This document shows, in pieces, positions 1 to 8,580 of a stretch of 64,000 nucleotides of DNA. Made by a program: the position numbers and the translations under genes. Below the pieces are notes generated by a model that saw only the letters and a program-made list of their open reading frames with translations, did no database searches and had not been told where the DNA came from. This DNA comes from Antarctobacter heliothermus (GTDB lineage Bacteria; Pseudomonadota; Alphaproteobacteria; Rhodobacterales; Rhodobacteraceae). Position 1 is the first letter of the stretch. Every line of letters begins with the position of its first letter. Location of the stretch: the NCBI RefSeq assembly GCF_002237555.1, contig NZ_CP022542.1, positions 1-64,000 on the forward strand. The letters run 5' to 3'.

Positions 1-57
1 ACGCCGGTTCCGGGCCATCCGAAAACCGGCTCACAGCAGCGGGAGACAGTGTGCGGC

Positions 58-918
58 ATGGACCATTTCACCACCACCGACGGCGTGAGACTCGCCTACA
101 GCATTGACGATTTCACCGATCCGTGGCGTCCGTCCCAGCCGTTGATCCTCCTGCATTCCGCGATGAGCTGCATGGAAAGGCTGCGCACTTGGATGCCTCG
201 GCTGGTCCGGCACTTTCGGGTCATCCGGATGGACCTGCGCGGACACGGACAGTCCGAGGTGCCCGGACCGGACAGCGAACTGACGATCGACCGACTGATT
301 GAGGACATCCGCGAGCTCATGGCACTTGCCGAAGTTCCGGCAGCCCATTTCGTCGGTACCTCCGCCGGCGGATATCTCTCGATGCGGATGGCGATGGATC
401 ATCCCGATGCCGTCCGCTCGCTATCGCTGTTCGGATCGACGCCGGGTTTCAAGGGCGGGCAGGCGCAGGCGTGGCTGCCGCGGATCCGCACAGAAGGACT
501 GCGCAACTTCCTGGCCGACACCATCACCGACAGGTTCCCCAAGGACATGATCGACACCGACCGAGTAAACTGGTTTCTCGATCAGGCAGGCAGCACCGAG
601 CCGAAATTCCTAGAACGCTTCATCTTACTGATGGACGGTCAGGACTGGAGTGACGAATTGCACAAGATCACCTGCCCGACCCTGCTGGTTGTACCCGGCG
701 CCGGCAAGATCGGCGACTATAGCGGGTTCGACCGGATGAAGGAATCGATTTCCCGCGTTGACCTGCGGGTCTACGAGAACATGCCCCACAACGTGTGGGA
801 CAGCCAACCCGAGCGCTGCGTCGAGGACACGCTGGATTTCCTCGGCAACGAGGGATTTCTCGAGCCGCAGGGTACGGCCGCAAATCTGTCGGCACAGAGC
901 AAGGAAACCGTAGCATGA
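58..918 (+). CDS. alpha/beta-fold hydrolase (first of a tandem pair)
   Basis: A 286-residue alpha/beta hydrolase, probably cytoplasmic because no signal peptide is visible. The nucleophile elbow G-T-S-A-G lies at about residues 100-104 (Ser102). The DLRGHG strand/turn typical of the family is at 59-64 and the catalytic His candidate is H244 in MPHN. The ATG at 58 is preferred over an in-frame GTG at 49 because the GGGAGA ribosome site at 41-46 is well spaced only from the ATG. The stop overlaps the start of the next gene (ATGA), so the two are co-translated. Both share DLRGHG, TIDRL and ENMPHN blocks, which points to tandem duplication. The substrate (ester, lactone or C-C bond) cannot be told from sequence. 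Neighbouring catabolic genes suggest a degradative role, by inference only. Confidence 0.85.
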   Translation: MDHFTTTDGVRLAYSIDDFTDPWRPSQPLILLHSAMSCMERLRTWMPRLVRHFRVIRMDLRGHGQSEVPGPDSELTIDRLIEDIRELMALAEVPAAHFVGTSAGGYLSMRMAMDHPDAVRSLSLFGSTPGFKGGQAQAWLPRIRTEGLRNFLADTITDRFPKDMIDTDRVNWFLDQAGSTEPKFLERFILLMDGQDWSDELHKITCPTLLVVPGAGKIGDYSGFDRMKESISRVDLRVYENMPHNVWDSQPERCVEDTLDFLGNEGFLEPQGTAANLSAQSKETVA

Positions 919-1793
919 CCATCGAGCGCGCGCGCCGATATGGCTTTGTCGCCAGCGATGGCACCGAACTCCGCTATGAGGTGGATGATTTCACGCCACC
1001 TTGGACCCAACCCGAAACGATCATCCTGATGCATGCCGCCATGGGCTCGTCGCGGCGCTTCCACCACTGGGTGCCCGCGCTCAGCGGACAATACCGGGTG
1101 GTCCGGCCGGACCTTCGGGGGCACGGAACCTCGGAAGCGTCACCCAAGGAGACCGTCACCATCGACAGGCTGGCGCAGGATTTCCTGGAACTGATGGACC
1201 ACCTCGGCCTGGAAAGGGCGCATGTCGTGGGTTCATCGACCGGCGGCATCATCGGCATGCGTGCCGCGCTGGAACATTCCGACCGGTTCCTCAGCCTGTC
1301 ATCCTTCGTCGCGATCCCGGGTCTCTCGCCCTCGGTCAATCACGTGGACTATGACGAATGGAAGACGGGGCTGGTCGCCGAAGGGGTCGAAAGCTTCCTG
1401 AAGCGCACGGCGAAACAGCGCTTTCATCTCGACCAGGTGGATCCGGGCTTTGTCGACTGGTTCTGCTGCGAATCCGGGCGAAATGACGCCTCGTTCCTGG
1501 CCGACTTCGTCCACATGATGACCGGCTTCGACTTCTCCGACAGGTTGCCCGAGATCTCGTGCCCCTGCCTGTTCGTGGTGGCCAGCGGCGATCCGGTGCA
1601 CTCGATGGATAACTACGAGGTGCTTAAGCGGGTCCCCGACCACCGCTTTGTCGTGTTCGAGAACATGCCGCACAACATCACGGACGCGGTTCCCGAGCGC
1701 TGTCTGGCGGAACTGATCCCGTTCCTCGACAGCTTCGCAGGCAGAGCGAAGGCTCAGGCGAACAGCAGCACCGCGACCCCGCAAAGCACGTAA
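915..1793 (+). CDS. alpha/beta-fold hydrolase (second of a tandem pair)
   Basis: A 292-residue paralogue of the preceding hydrolase. The elbow is G-S-S-T-G at about 106-110 (Ser108), DLRGHG is at 66-71 and the His candidate is H253 in MPHN. The open frame extends upstream to 795, but the real start is the ATG at 915. It overlaps the previous stop as ATGA and yields an N-terminus (MTIERARRYGF) that aligns with the first protein. The 3' end overlaps by 40 bases with the convergent permease gene, so the two transcripts are antisense there. The family includes esterases, haloperoxidase-like proteins and ring-cleavage hydrolases, and no member can be chosen from this sequence. Confidence 0.85.
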   Translation: MTIERARRYGFVASDGTELRYEVDDFTPPWTQPETIILMHAAMGSSRRFHHWVPALSGQYRVVRPDLRGHGTSEASPKETVTIDRLAQDFLELMDHLGLERAHVVGSSTGGIIGMRAALEHSDRFLSLSSFVAIPGLSPSVNHVDYDEWKTGLVAEGVESFLKRTAKQRFHLDQVDPGFVDWFCCESGRNDASFLADFVHMMTGFDFSDRLPEISCPCLFVVASGDPVHSMDNYEVLKRVPDHRFVVFENMPHNITDAVPERCLAELIPFLDSFAGRAKAQANSSTATPQST

Positions 1794-3079
1794 ACCGCCG
1801 CGATGAAGCGCAAGTTACGCCCTAGGGCCAGCCTGCGCGCCTCGACTCCGAACATCCGGGCGCAGGTAAGGAAACTGACCGCGCCCACACCGCACATGCC
1901 GCCAAATCCCCATCCGGCCAGCGCGGCCATTCCCAAGAGCACGGTATGCAACCCGTTCGGCATCACCGGCGCGAACAAGCCCAGTAGGACGCTGGTCGAT
2001 ACCACCATATGCAAGCCGAAGATCGCGAGCGTCGTGATCGCGAGCGCGGTGAAGGCGATCAGCGGCCCTGGGCCGACGCCCGTCAGCAGCCGCCCGACGG
2101 CCTCGTCTATTCCCGGCGTCATACGGATCGCGGCCGCAAACAGCAGTGCCGACAGGAAGACCGCGGTTTCCGCGTCATAGCCACGCAAGCTGTCGACCGT
2201 GGCTTCTGCCATCTTCGCGATCCGCCCGGGCCCGGTCCAGAGACCTGCCAGAAGAACGCAGGCCGGGATCACAAGCAGGCCGGACTGGGCCGGGCTGAGA
2301 GGACTCAACGCGATGATCGAGATGTTGACCACCACCAGCCCAAGAACGGGTGCGATCACCGCCGCCGCGGCCGGCCAGAACTCCTCTCCTAGGCGACGCG
2401 GCAACCGGGCATGCGCCAGAAGGAACGAGGAGGTCACAAGCGCCAGGCTGAACAGAAAGCCGCAACCGATCAGAACCACCAGACGCGTCTCCGCCAGGAT
2501 CGAGGTCACCACCGCCATCGCAATTGTGAAAGGCGAGTAGAGTACGGTCAGGCCCACGCCCCGCATGGCCCATTCGGCCAGGTCCACCCGATCGCCGGTA
2601 TCGGTTTCGCGGCGTACGAGGGGAACGACGATACCCGTCGCGCCGACCGCTAGCGGCAGGCCGAAGACCCATGCCAGAAGTTGCACCCCGCCCCGCCGTT
2701 CGTGCAGGGTCATCGCCCCGAACCCGGCGAGAACACGGGGCAGGCCGGGGGCCGTCTCGATCATCGTCCGAAGTAGGAAGAGACAGGCCAAAAACGCCAC
2801 CAGAACCGTCGCGTTGACCACCGCAGCACCCGCCGCCTGGCAGTCTCCCGCAGCGAAGATCAGCACTAGGGCCACGCTGCCGAAGCCGAACAGGGCGACG
2901 CGGGGAAACCCCCGGTGCCGAACAGCGCCAAGAAACGCCACGGCGACGTTGATCGTCCCGGCGACGATCCATGCCGCGGTCAGGCCGGTAAGCACGGCCA
3001 AGGCGACACAGACCCATAGCGCGACGATCGCGATCGCGACCGCCGAACCTGCGGTCACGACCAGTCCGCGCGGGGTCAT
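1754..3079 (-). CDS. polytopic membrane permease, family uncertain
   Basis: A 441-residue very hydrophobic protein with roughly 11-13 predicted membrane segments and few charged loops, for example around residues 150-165. It begins nine bases after the upstream amidase stop, so it is the last gene of the minus-strand operon dioxygenase-SDR-amidase-permease. That position suggests it imports the operon's substrate or exports a product. The size and the inverted-looking halves recall ion-transporter-superfamily anion permeases, but no diagnostic motif was recognised, so the family is left open. Its C-terminal codons overlap the convergent hydrolase by 40 bases. Confidence 0.7.
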   Translation of the reverse strand: MTPRGLVVTAGSAVAIAIVALWVCVALAVLTGLTAAWIVAGTINVAVAFLGAVRHRGFPRVALFGFGSVALVLIFAAGDCQAAGAAVVNATVLVAFLACLFLLRTMIETAPGLPRVLAGFGAMTLHERRGGVQLLAWVFGLPLAVGATGIVVPLVRRETDTGDRVDLAEWAMRGVGLTVLYSPFTIAMAVVTSILAETRLVVLIGCGFLFSLALVTSSFLLAHARLPRRLGEEFWPAAAAVIAPVLGLVVVNISIIALSPLSPAQSGLLVIPACVLLAGLWTGPGRIAKMAEATVDSLRGYDAETAVFLSALLFAAAIRMTPGIDEAVGRLLTGVGPGPLIAFTALAITTLAIFGLHMVVSTSVLLGLFAPVMPNGLHTVLLGMAALAGWGFGGMCGVGAVSFLTCARMFGVEARRLALGRNLRFIAAVYVLCGVAVLLFA

Positions 3080-3088
3080 CGCAGGCGG

Positions 3089-4591
3089 TCAGGCACCAGG
3101 CAGTGCACTCGGCGGCGGGACATAGCCGCCGATCTCCCTTTCGATGGCCTGAGCGAAGGCGATGGGCGTGCGGTCGTCGAGATAGCGGCCGATGATCTGA
3201 ATGCCTCCCGGCAGCCCGCCCGAGTCGAATCCGATCGGGGCGACCGAGGCAGGCAGATAGGAAAGCGAGGCCAGTCCCGCCCAGTAGAGCTGGTCGTTAT
3301 AGCTGACCCGGTGGCCGTTGATCGGAATGGTGCGCGTATCCCGCGTGCCGGTCTCGTCCAGCGGGAATGCGGTGCTTGCCGCGCAGGGACAAAGTAGCAG
3401 GTCGTATTCGCCGAACCATTCCGCCCATCCCGCCCGAATGGCCTCGCGCCGACTGTGCCACGCAAGCCATTCGCGGTGGTACATCACGGTCGACCGCTTA
3501 AGCAGCGCGGCATAGCTCTGATCGTCCTCGGACAGGCCCGGCACGATTTCCAGAGCGTTCTCGAACACATCCCTGGGCTGCCGTGCTGTGGTGACGGCCC
3601 GCAGAAGACGGATGTAGACTTCGTAATGCTTCCGCTCGTCGAAGGGCGGTTGCGCGCCATCGACCACCGTCGCCCCGGCAGCGCGCAGCTTTTCTCCGAA
3701 GGAGCGGATCAAGTCCTGATACGGATTGTCGACTTCGCTAACGGAAGAATCCCAGATCAGGCCCACACGGAACTCGGACAGCCGGTGTTTCTCGGGTGCC
3801 GGCAGACTGAGACGCCAGCCGCGGGCCGAGTCGCCATGCGGCCCGGCCATGACGTCAAGGAACACGTCTAGGTCGCGCGCGCTTCGGGCGAGTGGGCCGG
3901 CCACCGAAATGTCCGGAAAGATGTTCACGTCGGGCATCAGATGGCCGTCCAGCGGCACGATACCGTAACTCGGCTTGTGGCCGAAGATCCCGCAGTAGTG
4001 CGCCGGATTGCGTACCGAGGCGCCAATATCTGAACCCATCTCGACGGCACTAAAACCTGTCGCCAGCGCCACGGCGGAACCGCCAGAAGACCCACCGGGA
4101 GTGCGGGTCTCGTCCCAGGGGCTGAGCGTTGTGCCGTAGATGGCGTTGTAGGTCTGCCAGTCCGACAGCAGCAGCGGCACGTTGGACTTGCCGTACAGCA
4201 CCGCGCCCGCCGATTCCATCCGACCGACCGCCACCGCGGTTTCCGTCGCCACATTGTGGGAGAGATCGGACCGGCCCCAGGTCGCCACCGTCCCCTTCAC
4301 GCTGAAGGACTCCTTCACCGTCATCGGCAACCCGTGCAACGGGCCCAGCGGCTTGCCGCTGACCCGTGCGGCGTCGGCGGCGTCTGCCCGGTTGCGCGCG
4401 CCCTCGCGGTCCTGAAGGACCACGGCGTTCAGATGCGGATTGAGCCGGTCCACCTGCCGGAAGGTGTCCTCCAGCAGCTCGCGGCTGGACAGCGTTCCGG
4501 CGCGGAGCGCCTCGGCAAGGTCCACGGCCGCCGAGAAGACAGAGAGCTGGTCTGCCGGAATGGTGACGGACGGCTCGACATTCTTGTTCAT
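3089..4591 (-). CDS. amidase (amidase-signature family)
   Basis: A 500-residue amidase-signature enzyme hydrolysing a C-N amide bond, presumably in the cytoplasm. The Lys-cisSer-Ser triad is intact: K93 in MTVKES, S168 in GGSSGGSA, and nucleophile S192 in GSDIGASVR. The 24-residue Ser-Ser spacing matches fatty-acid amide hydrolase and relatives. The nucleophile motif has Ala where most members have Gly (GGS), a mild deviation. The ATG follows an AAGGA ribosome site. It is the third gene of a minus-strand operon with a dioxygenase and an SDR upstream and a permease downstream. A role in degrading an amide-containing compound is inferred from context. The absence of gatC and gatB nearby argues against GatA. 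Confidence 0.9.
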   Translation of the reverse strand: MNKNVEPSVTIPADQLSVFSAAVDLAEALRAGTLSSRELLEDTFRQVDRLNPHLNAVVLQDREGARNRADAADAARVSGKPLGPLHGLPMTVKESFSVKGTVATWGRSDLSHNVATETAVAVGRMESAGAVLYGKSNVPLLLSDWQTYNAIYGTTLSPWDETRTPGGSSGGSAVALATGFSAVEMGSDIGASVRNPAHYCGIFGHKPSYGIVPLDGHLMPDVNIFPDISVAGPLARSARDLDVFLDVMAGPHGDSARGWRLSLPAPEKHRLSEFRVGLIWDSSVSEVDNPYQDLIRSFGEKLRAAGATVVDGAQPPFDERKHYEVYIRLLRAVTTARQPRDVFENALEIVPGLSEDDQSYAALLKRSTVMYHREWLAWHSRREAIRAGWAEWFGEYDLLLCPCAASTAFPLDETGTRDTRTIPINGHRVSYNDQLYWAGLASLSYLPASVAPIGFDSGGLPGGIQIIGRYLDDRTPIAFAQAIEREIGGYVPPPSALPGA

Positions 4592-4661
4592 GCAGTTTCC
4601 TTGGTCGTATTGTCTTCCCGTACCTTCGCACAGGTCGCGAGGCGTTCGGGAGAAGTGGGCA

Positions 4662-5462
4662 TCAGGCGCTGCGCGCCATCAAACCTCCGTCCACCAGCAA
4701 CTCGGTGCCGGTAATGTAACGCGCCTCGTCCGACGCAAGAAACAGCGCGGCATGCGCCACGTCCCAGGCGTCGCCCCGGCGGCCCAGCGGCACTCTCTGC
4801 CGCGCCTGTTCGCGTAAGGTCTCCAGGTCAGCGCGGCCGGCCAGTTGCGATACGCGATGTTCAAGCAGCGGAGCGTCGATCATGCCAGGTATGATGGTGT
4901 TGCACCGGATGCCCTCGGGGCCGTACTGCACCGCGATCTGGCGAGAGAACTGAACCAATCCGGCCTTACTGGCCGAATATCCGACATGGTTGTGTCCAAG
5001 GTGCTTCAGCCCACCGATCGAGCCCACATTGTTGATCACCCCGCCTCCATGCTCCCGCATGACAGGCAGCACCAACTTGCAGGTCAAGAAGACGCTGGTC
5101 AGGTTCAGATGCAGTTGACGGCGGAAATCCTCGAGCGACATGTCCTCGGGACCTCCGGGCAATGACGCGCCGACGTTATTGTGCAGGATGTCGATCCCAC
5201 CATATTCGCTTACCGCCCGGTCGACCAGCGCCGAAACGCTGTCGGCATCCGTGACATCGGCTTCGCAGACCACGCAGTTTCCGCCTTCGCCGCGGATGAT
5301 CTCGACGGTCTCCTCAGTGGCCGCAAGGTCGCGATCCGCTACTATTACCTTTGCACCCTCACGGGCAAACAGCACGGCCGTCGTGCGCCCATTTCCCCAG
5401 CCGGGCCCGACCGCTCCGGCTCCGGTTACCAGCGCGACGCACTGCTCAAGCCTCTTCGCCAT
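4662..5462 (-). CDS. short-chain dehydrogenase/reductase (SDR)
   Basis: A 266-residue classical SDR with Rossmann fold, NAD(P)-dependent. The NNVG motif is at 95-98, the catalytic Ser at 148 and the Y162-x3-K166 pair in YSASK. The cofactor loop is unusual: instead of TGxxxGxG it reads TGAGAVGPGWGNG (residues 13-25), several residues longer than normal, as in a subset of SDRs annotated as glucose-1-dehydrogenase-like. The ATG at 5462 is preferred because GGAAGGG lies six bases upstream. An in-frame ATG at 5468 abuts that site, and the frame extends to 5537. It lies 37 bases after the dioxygenase stop in the same operon. The substrate is unknown. Confidence 0.88.
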   Translation of the reverse strand: MAKRLEQCVALVTGAGAVGPGWGNGRTTAVLFAREGAKVIVADRDLAATEETVEIIRGEGGNCVVCEADVTDADSVSALVDRAVSEYGGIDILHNNVGASLPGGPEDMSLEDFRRQLHLNLTSVFLTCKLVLPVMREHGGGVINNVGSIGGLKHLGHNHVGYSASKAGLVQFSRQIAVQYGPEGIRCNTIIPGMIDAPLLEHRVSQLAGRADLETLREQARQRVPLGRRGDAWDVAHAALFLASDEARYITGTELLVDGGLMARSA

Positions 5463-5499
5463 TGTCATCCCTTCCGCCGGCCGATCCCGCGACCCGCCG

Positions 5500-6291
5500 T
5501 CACGCGGTGGTCGACACTGTCGTAAGTGCATCGTCACCCAGTGCCTGCAGGGGCGCGGTGTCCGGGTTGTTCATGAACCAGGGCCGCTTGTTGTCTGATG
5601 GCCGGTTTGAAACCGCGTTGAAGTTGAAATAGCTGATCGAACGGGGCCACGGCGTCAGGTTGGCGGCCGAGCCGTGCATCAACGTCGGATGGATGAAGGC
5701 CACAGACCCGGCCGGCGCAGACAGGTCCAGGATGCTCGCCTTCTTCGCCAGGCTCTCGATCACACCTAGCGGCACGCGCTGTGCCTTGTAGCCGGGCACA
5801 TCCTCTTCACGCGACAGGATCTCGTCCAGATCGTCGGAATGGCTTCCTGGAATGACAAGCAGCGGACCGTTCGACGGCGTACAGTCGTGCAGGAACACGG
5901 CGACCATGATCGCGTGCGGGCTCGGCATGCCGTCACCCCGGTGCCAGGCCGTGAAGTCCTGATGCCAAGCCCAGCCGTCGCTGGTGAACGGCATCTTCAG
6001 GTTGACCCGAGACTGATAGATATAGGCCGATTCGCCTAGCAGCGCTTCTACCGTCTTGATGATCCGCGGCAGACGCGAAAGCGCATCGAAGGACGGCGAC
6101 AACGCGTGCGGCGCATAGACGATGGATGGCGGCACCTCGGGGCTTTCGCGCTTCACCTGGGGACCGTCCATCGCGTTGATTTCGGTCAGGGCGTCCTGCA
6201 GCACGCCGATCTCATCTGCGCTCAACAGGTTCCTGTACAGAAGATAACCTTGTTCCTGATACTCACGCTTTTGGTCTTCGGTAACTTCCAT
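5500..6291 (-). CDS. phytanoyl-CoA dioxygenase (PhyH) family protein
   Basis: A 263-residue non-haem iron, 2-oxoglutarate-dependent dioxygenase-like protein. The iron-binding facial triad is visible as H110-x-D112 (WHQDF) and H206 (LMHGSA), and R217 is a good candidate for binding the 2-oxoglutarate carboxylate. The ATG at 6291 is chosen because GGAGGAA sits immediately upstream. The extension to 6372 would run through the palindromic operator. It is the first gene of the minus-strand catabolic operon and probably hydroxylates the substrate before SDR and amidase steps (inference). PhyH proteins act on very diverse small molecules, so phytanoyl-CoA itself is not implied. Confidence 0.85.
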   Translation of the reverse strand: MEVTEDQKREYQEQGYLLYRNLLSADEIGVLQDALTEINAMDGPQVKRESPEVPPSIVYAPHALSPSFDALSRLPRIIKTVEALLGESAYIYQSRVNLKMPFTSDGWAWHQDFTAWHRGDGMPSPHAIMVAVFLHDCTPSNGPLLVIPGSHSDDLDEILSREEDVPGYKAQRVPLGVIESLAKKASILDLSAPAGSVAFIHPTLMHGSAANLTPWPRSISYFNFNAVSNRPSDNKRPWFMNNPDTAPLQALGDDALTTVSTTA

Positions 6292-6313
6292 TTCTTCCTC
6301 CAGGAACAAAAAT

Positions 6314-6330
6314 GTATCACTTAGTGATAC
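6314..6330. promoter_or_regulatory. palindromic operator upstream of the dioxygenase operon
   Basis: GTATCACTTAGTGATAC is an inverted repeat with perfect 8-base arms around one central base. It sits 23 bases upstream of the dioxygenase start. Position and symmetry suggest a binding site for a dimeric repressor or activator controlling the four-gene operon. The cognate regulator is not identified. The only regulator gene in this part of the window is the IclR protein at 10669-11460. Confidence 0.5.
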
Positions 6331-6419
6331 CAAGATCCACATTATGATGCGACTACCAATAACGATTGTCAAGCGCCAAGAGGTGGTCGCAGGATTTCGG
6401 ACCAGTCGTTAAGCTGTAG

Positions 6420-6584
6420 CGTCTGAGAAAGAACCAACCTGAGAAGACAAGGCGAAAGAGATATTCTGCAGAGTCCAAGGCGAAGGTGGCCCTAGAAGCC
6501 ATCCGCGCGGAGCTGATGTCGGCCGAGCTTGCCAAGAAGTACGACTTTCGCCCGACGATGATCAGCGGCTGGAGTGAGGCATGA
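6420..6584 (+). pseudogene. IS3-family orfA fragment
   Basis: This frame encodes an IS3-type OrfA N-terminus (RKRYSAESKAKVALEAIRAE, then LAKKYDF and MISGW) and ends prematurely at a TGA at 6582. The C-terminal leucine-zipper part and the frameshift region joining orfA to orfB are missing, and no good start codon is present. It is non-functional debris of the IS3 element. Confidence 0.7.
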
Positions 6585-6696
6585 GCACGCCACCGGTTCG
6601 AGGGCCATATCGAACACGCTGGACGCCGACTTCTGCGTCGAGGCGCTGAACGAAGCGATCTATCGGTTCGGGCCGCCTGAGATCATGAACAGCGAT

Positions 6697-6982
6697 AGTC
6701 ATACGATTGATACCAGTTCTCGGATGGTTTGACTCAAACACTGATCGACCATTCGCTGGGTTGGTGCCGTATGGCTTCTCGGTTTGGTTTGACCCAAACA
6801 GCGACCGACCTGACACGTGTCTTTCCCTGGACCTGTCGATCATCCGGGAACGCCTGCGGCGAGCTTGTCTCAAAGGTGTTGCCGTGACCCCAGAAGGGCC
6901 TGACCATCCGGTCTCATGACTGTCCTGTCCCTGCATCCATCGAGGCGATGCTCGTTCTCTTGCCGCAGAAAAGGATCGTCAA
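6697..6982 (+). ncRNA. candidate IS110 bridge RNA region (left end)
   Basis: The non-coding left end contains two hairpin modules 60 bases apart. In each, GTTTG and CAAAC arms enclose a three-base loop (6727-6739 and 6787-6799), followed by similar tails (CACTGATCGACC and CAGCGACCGACC). IS110-group elements encode a structured bridge RNA in this position that guides target and donor pairing. Assigning it here rests on location and repeated hairpins, not on a covariance match. Transcript limits are unknown. Confidence 0.4.
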
Positions 6983-8062
6983 ATGGCTGAAACCCCTGAA
7001 ACATCTCACGTCGTCGGAGGCGTCGATACCCACAAGGATTTACATGTTGCAGCTGTCGTAGATCATTACGACCGCGTGCTCGGCACCGAGAGCTTTCCCA
7101 CGACCCGTCATGGCTATCGCTTGATGTTGATCTGGATGCGGTCTTTCGGGGATCTGCAACGCGTCGGCATCGAATGTTCGGGCAGCTATGGCGCAGGGTT
7201 GCTGCGCTATTTGCAGACAGCTGGTGTCGAAGTTCTGGAGGTGGTCACTGCCCCTGACAAAAACGAGCGCCGTCGCCGCGGCAAGAACGACGACTTCGAC
7301 GCAGAAAGTGCGGCCCATGCCGCCTTCACCGAACGGCGCACTGTCACACCGAGAAGCCGTGACGGTATGGTCGAAAGCCTCCGTGTTCTAAGGGTTTGCC
7401 GAAAGACAGCCGTTCAGGCGCGCCGCATTGCTTTGCAAATGATCCAGACGACGATCATCTGTGCCCCCGATAGATTGCGAGAACCCCTACGTAAGATGAC
7501 GCGAATGCAGTTGATCCGCACACTGGCAGCTTGGCGGCCCGATCTCACGGCCTTTCGGCAGGTCGAAGAAGCCTATCGCATCTCGCTCAAATCCCTGGCG
7601 CGGCGTTACCTCGAACTGCATGACGAGATCGCCGATCTGGATGACATGATCGAAGCCATCGTCAAAGATCTTGCCCCAGAGCTACTCGAACAGATCGCGA
7701 TCGGCCTGAACAGCGCGGCGCAGCTGCTGCTGACGGCTGGAGACAATCCGGAGCGGTTGAAATCCGAAGCCAGCTTTGCCGCCCTTTGCGGCGTCAATCC
7801 CGTGCCTGCGTCTTCTGGCAAAACTGTCCGGCACAGGTTGAACAGAGGCGGTGATCGCGCAGCCAATAGTGCGATCCACATTATCGCCATCGGACGTTTG
7901 CGACTGGACCCACGCACTCAAGCCTACGTTGCCAAACGGATCGCTGCCGGAAACTCGAAACTGGAAGCCATTCGCAGCCTCAAACGTTATATCGCGCGCG
8001 AAGTCTTCGGCATCATCATGCGCCGCTACAAAGAGATCAATCAGACACAAATCGCCGCTTGA
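6983..8062 (+). CDS. IS110-family DEDD transposase
   Basis: A 359-residue transposase/recombinase. The N-terminal RuvC-like DEDD domain shows D15 (GVDTHKD), E64 (ECSGSYG) and D103/D106 (KNDDFDAE). The C-terminal Tnp_20 domain shows the serine motif A-S-S-G-K (S277/S278) followed by RHRLNRGGDRAAN. All catalytic positions are present, so the enzyme looks intact. The ATG follows AAGGAT by a suitable distance. The non-coding region upstream probably supplies the guide RNA. Confidence 0.93.
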   Translation: MAETPETSHVVGGVDTHKDLHVAAVVDHYDRVLGTESFPTTRHGYRLMLIWMRSFGDLQRVGIECSGSYGAGLLRYLQTAGVEVLEVVTAPDKNERRRRGKNDDFDAESAAHAAFTERRTVTPRSRDGMVESLRVLRVCRKTAVQARRIALQMIQTTIICAPDRLREPLRKMTRMQLIRTLAAWRPDLTAFRQVEEAYRISLKSLARRYLELHDEIADLDDMIEAIVKDLAPELLEQIAIGLNSAAQLLLTAGDNPERLKSEASFAALCGVNPVPASSGKTVRHRLNRGGDRAANSAIHIIAIGRLRLDPRTQAYVAKRIAAGNSKLEAIRSLKRYIAREVFGIIMRRYKEINQTQIAA

Positions 8063-8580
8063 CTCTTAGAAGGGCGTCCAGGGATCGCAGTTCACCTCGT
8101 TTGCCTGGACAGACCGCTTGCGTCGGTCCGGCATCCGCATCTCGATGGACGGCAAGGGTCGATACCTGGACAACATTTTCATCGAGCGGCTGTGGCGCAC
8201 CCTGAAATACGAGTGCGTTTATCTGCATGCTTGGGAGACCGGGTCTCAGGCCCGCGCGGGTGTTCGAAAGTGGATGGAGTTCTATAACCACCGCCGCCCA
8301 CACAAGGCCCTTGCAGGCAAACCACCAGCGGTGGTCTACTCACTGCGCATCCAAGCAACGCAACCCGATCAGCAGGAGCAGATCAGAGCTTAAAAAGCGC
8401 CAGATCCTGTCCAAGGAATAGGGAGCACCTCACAACGAGAGGCGCGCGCACTCATCCCACGGGTTGCTGACGCCAACCGAAAGCCAATACCTGAAAGCCG
8501 CCGCCTGACATGAAACACATGCTTTAGCTTCGTCCGGCGGCAAACAGATCGAACATCCAGAACAACCTCTCCAGACCCCC

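Larger units (their letters stand above)
6697..8078 (+). mobile_element. IS110-family insertion sequence, complete
   Basis: A 1382-base element whose limits follow from the restored IS3 orfB frame on both sides. It has no target duplication and no obvious terminal inverted repeats, as is usual for IS110. It has a long non-coding left end (286 bases), one DEDD transposase gene, and only 16 bases after the stop. This layout is that of the IS110 group, rather than IS1111, whose long non-coding end lies downstream. Exact ends may shift by the shared core bases. Confidence 0.8.
6598..8393 (+). pseudogene. IS3-family orfB transposase, split by IS110
   Basis: The left piece (6598-6696) reads ISNTLDADFCVEALNEAI up to N-S-D. 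The right piece (8079-8393) continues Q-G-S-Q-F-T-S-F-A and carries the DDE-domain end, including the catalytic-Glu region YLDNIFIERLWRTLKYE and YNHRRPH, to a TAA at 8391. The two pieces join in frame with no base lost or duplicated. That marks precise insertion of the IS110 element at 6696/6697. The N-terminal half of OrfB was already lost, so the copy was partly decayed. Confidence 0.8.
6400..8430 (+). mobile_element. IS3-family element, disrupted by a nested IS110 element
   Basis: Remnants of an IS3-family insertion sequence lie on both sides of an intact IS110 element. The left part holds the N-terminal helix-turn-helix portion of orfA and a short piece of orfB. The right part holds the catalytic C-terminal piece of orfB. 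Removing bases 6697-8078 restores a continuous reading frame through the conserved N-S-D-Q-G-S-Q-F-T-S core. Outer boundaries are approximate. The right end is placed near GGGAGCACCTC (about 8420-8430), which resembles IS3-family right ends, and no clear left terminal repeat was found. Confidence 0.75.

Noticed and set aside
6720..6800. Repeated GTTTG..CAAAC units as a CRISPR-like array
   Set aside because: Only two imperfect copies 60 bases apart inside the IS110 left end, and no spacers or cas genes. A guide-RNA structure fits better.
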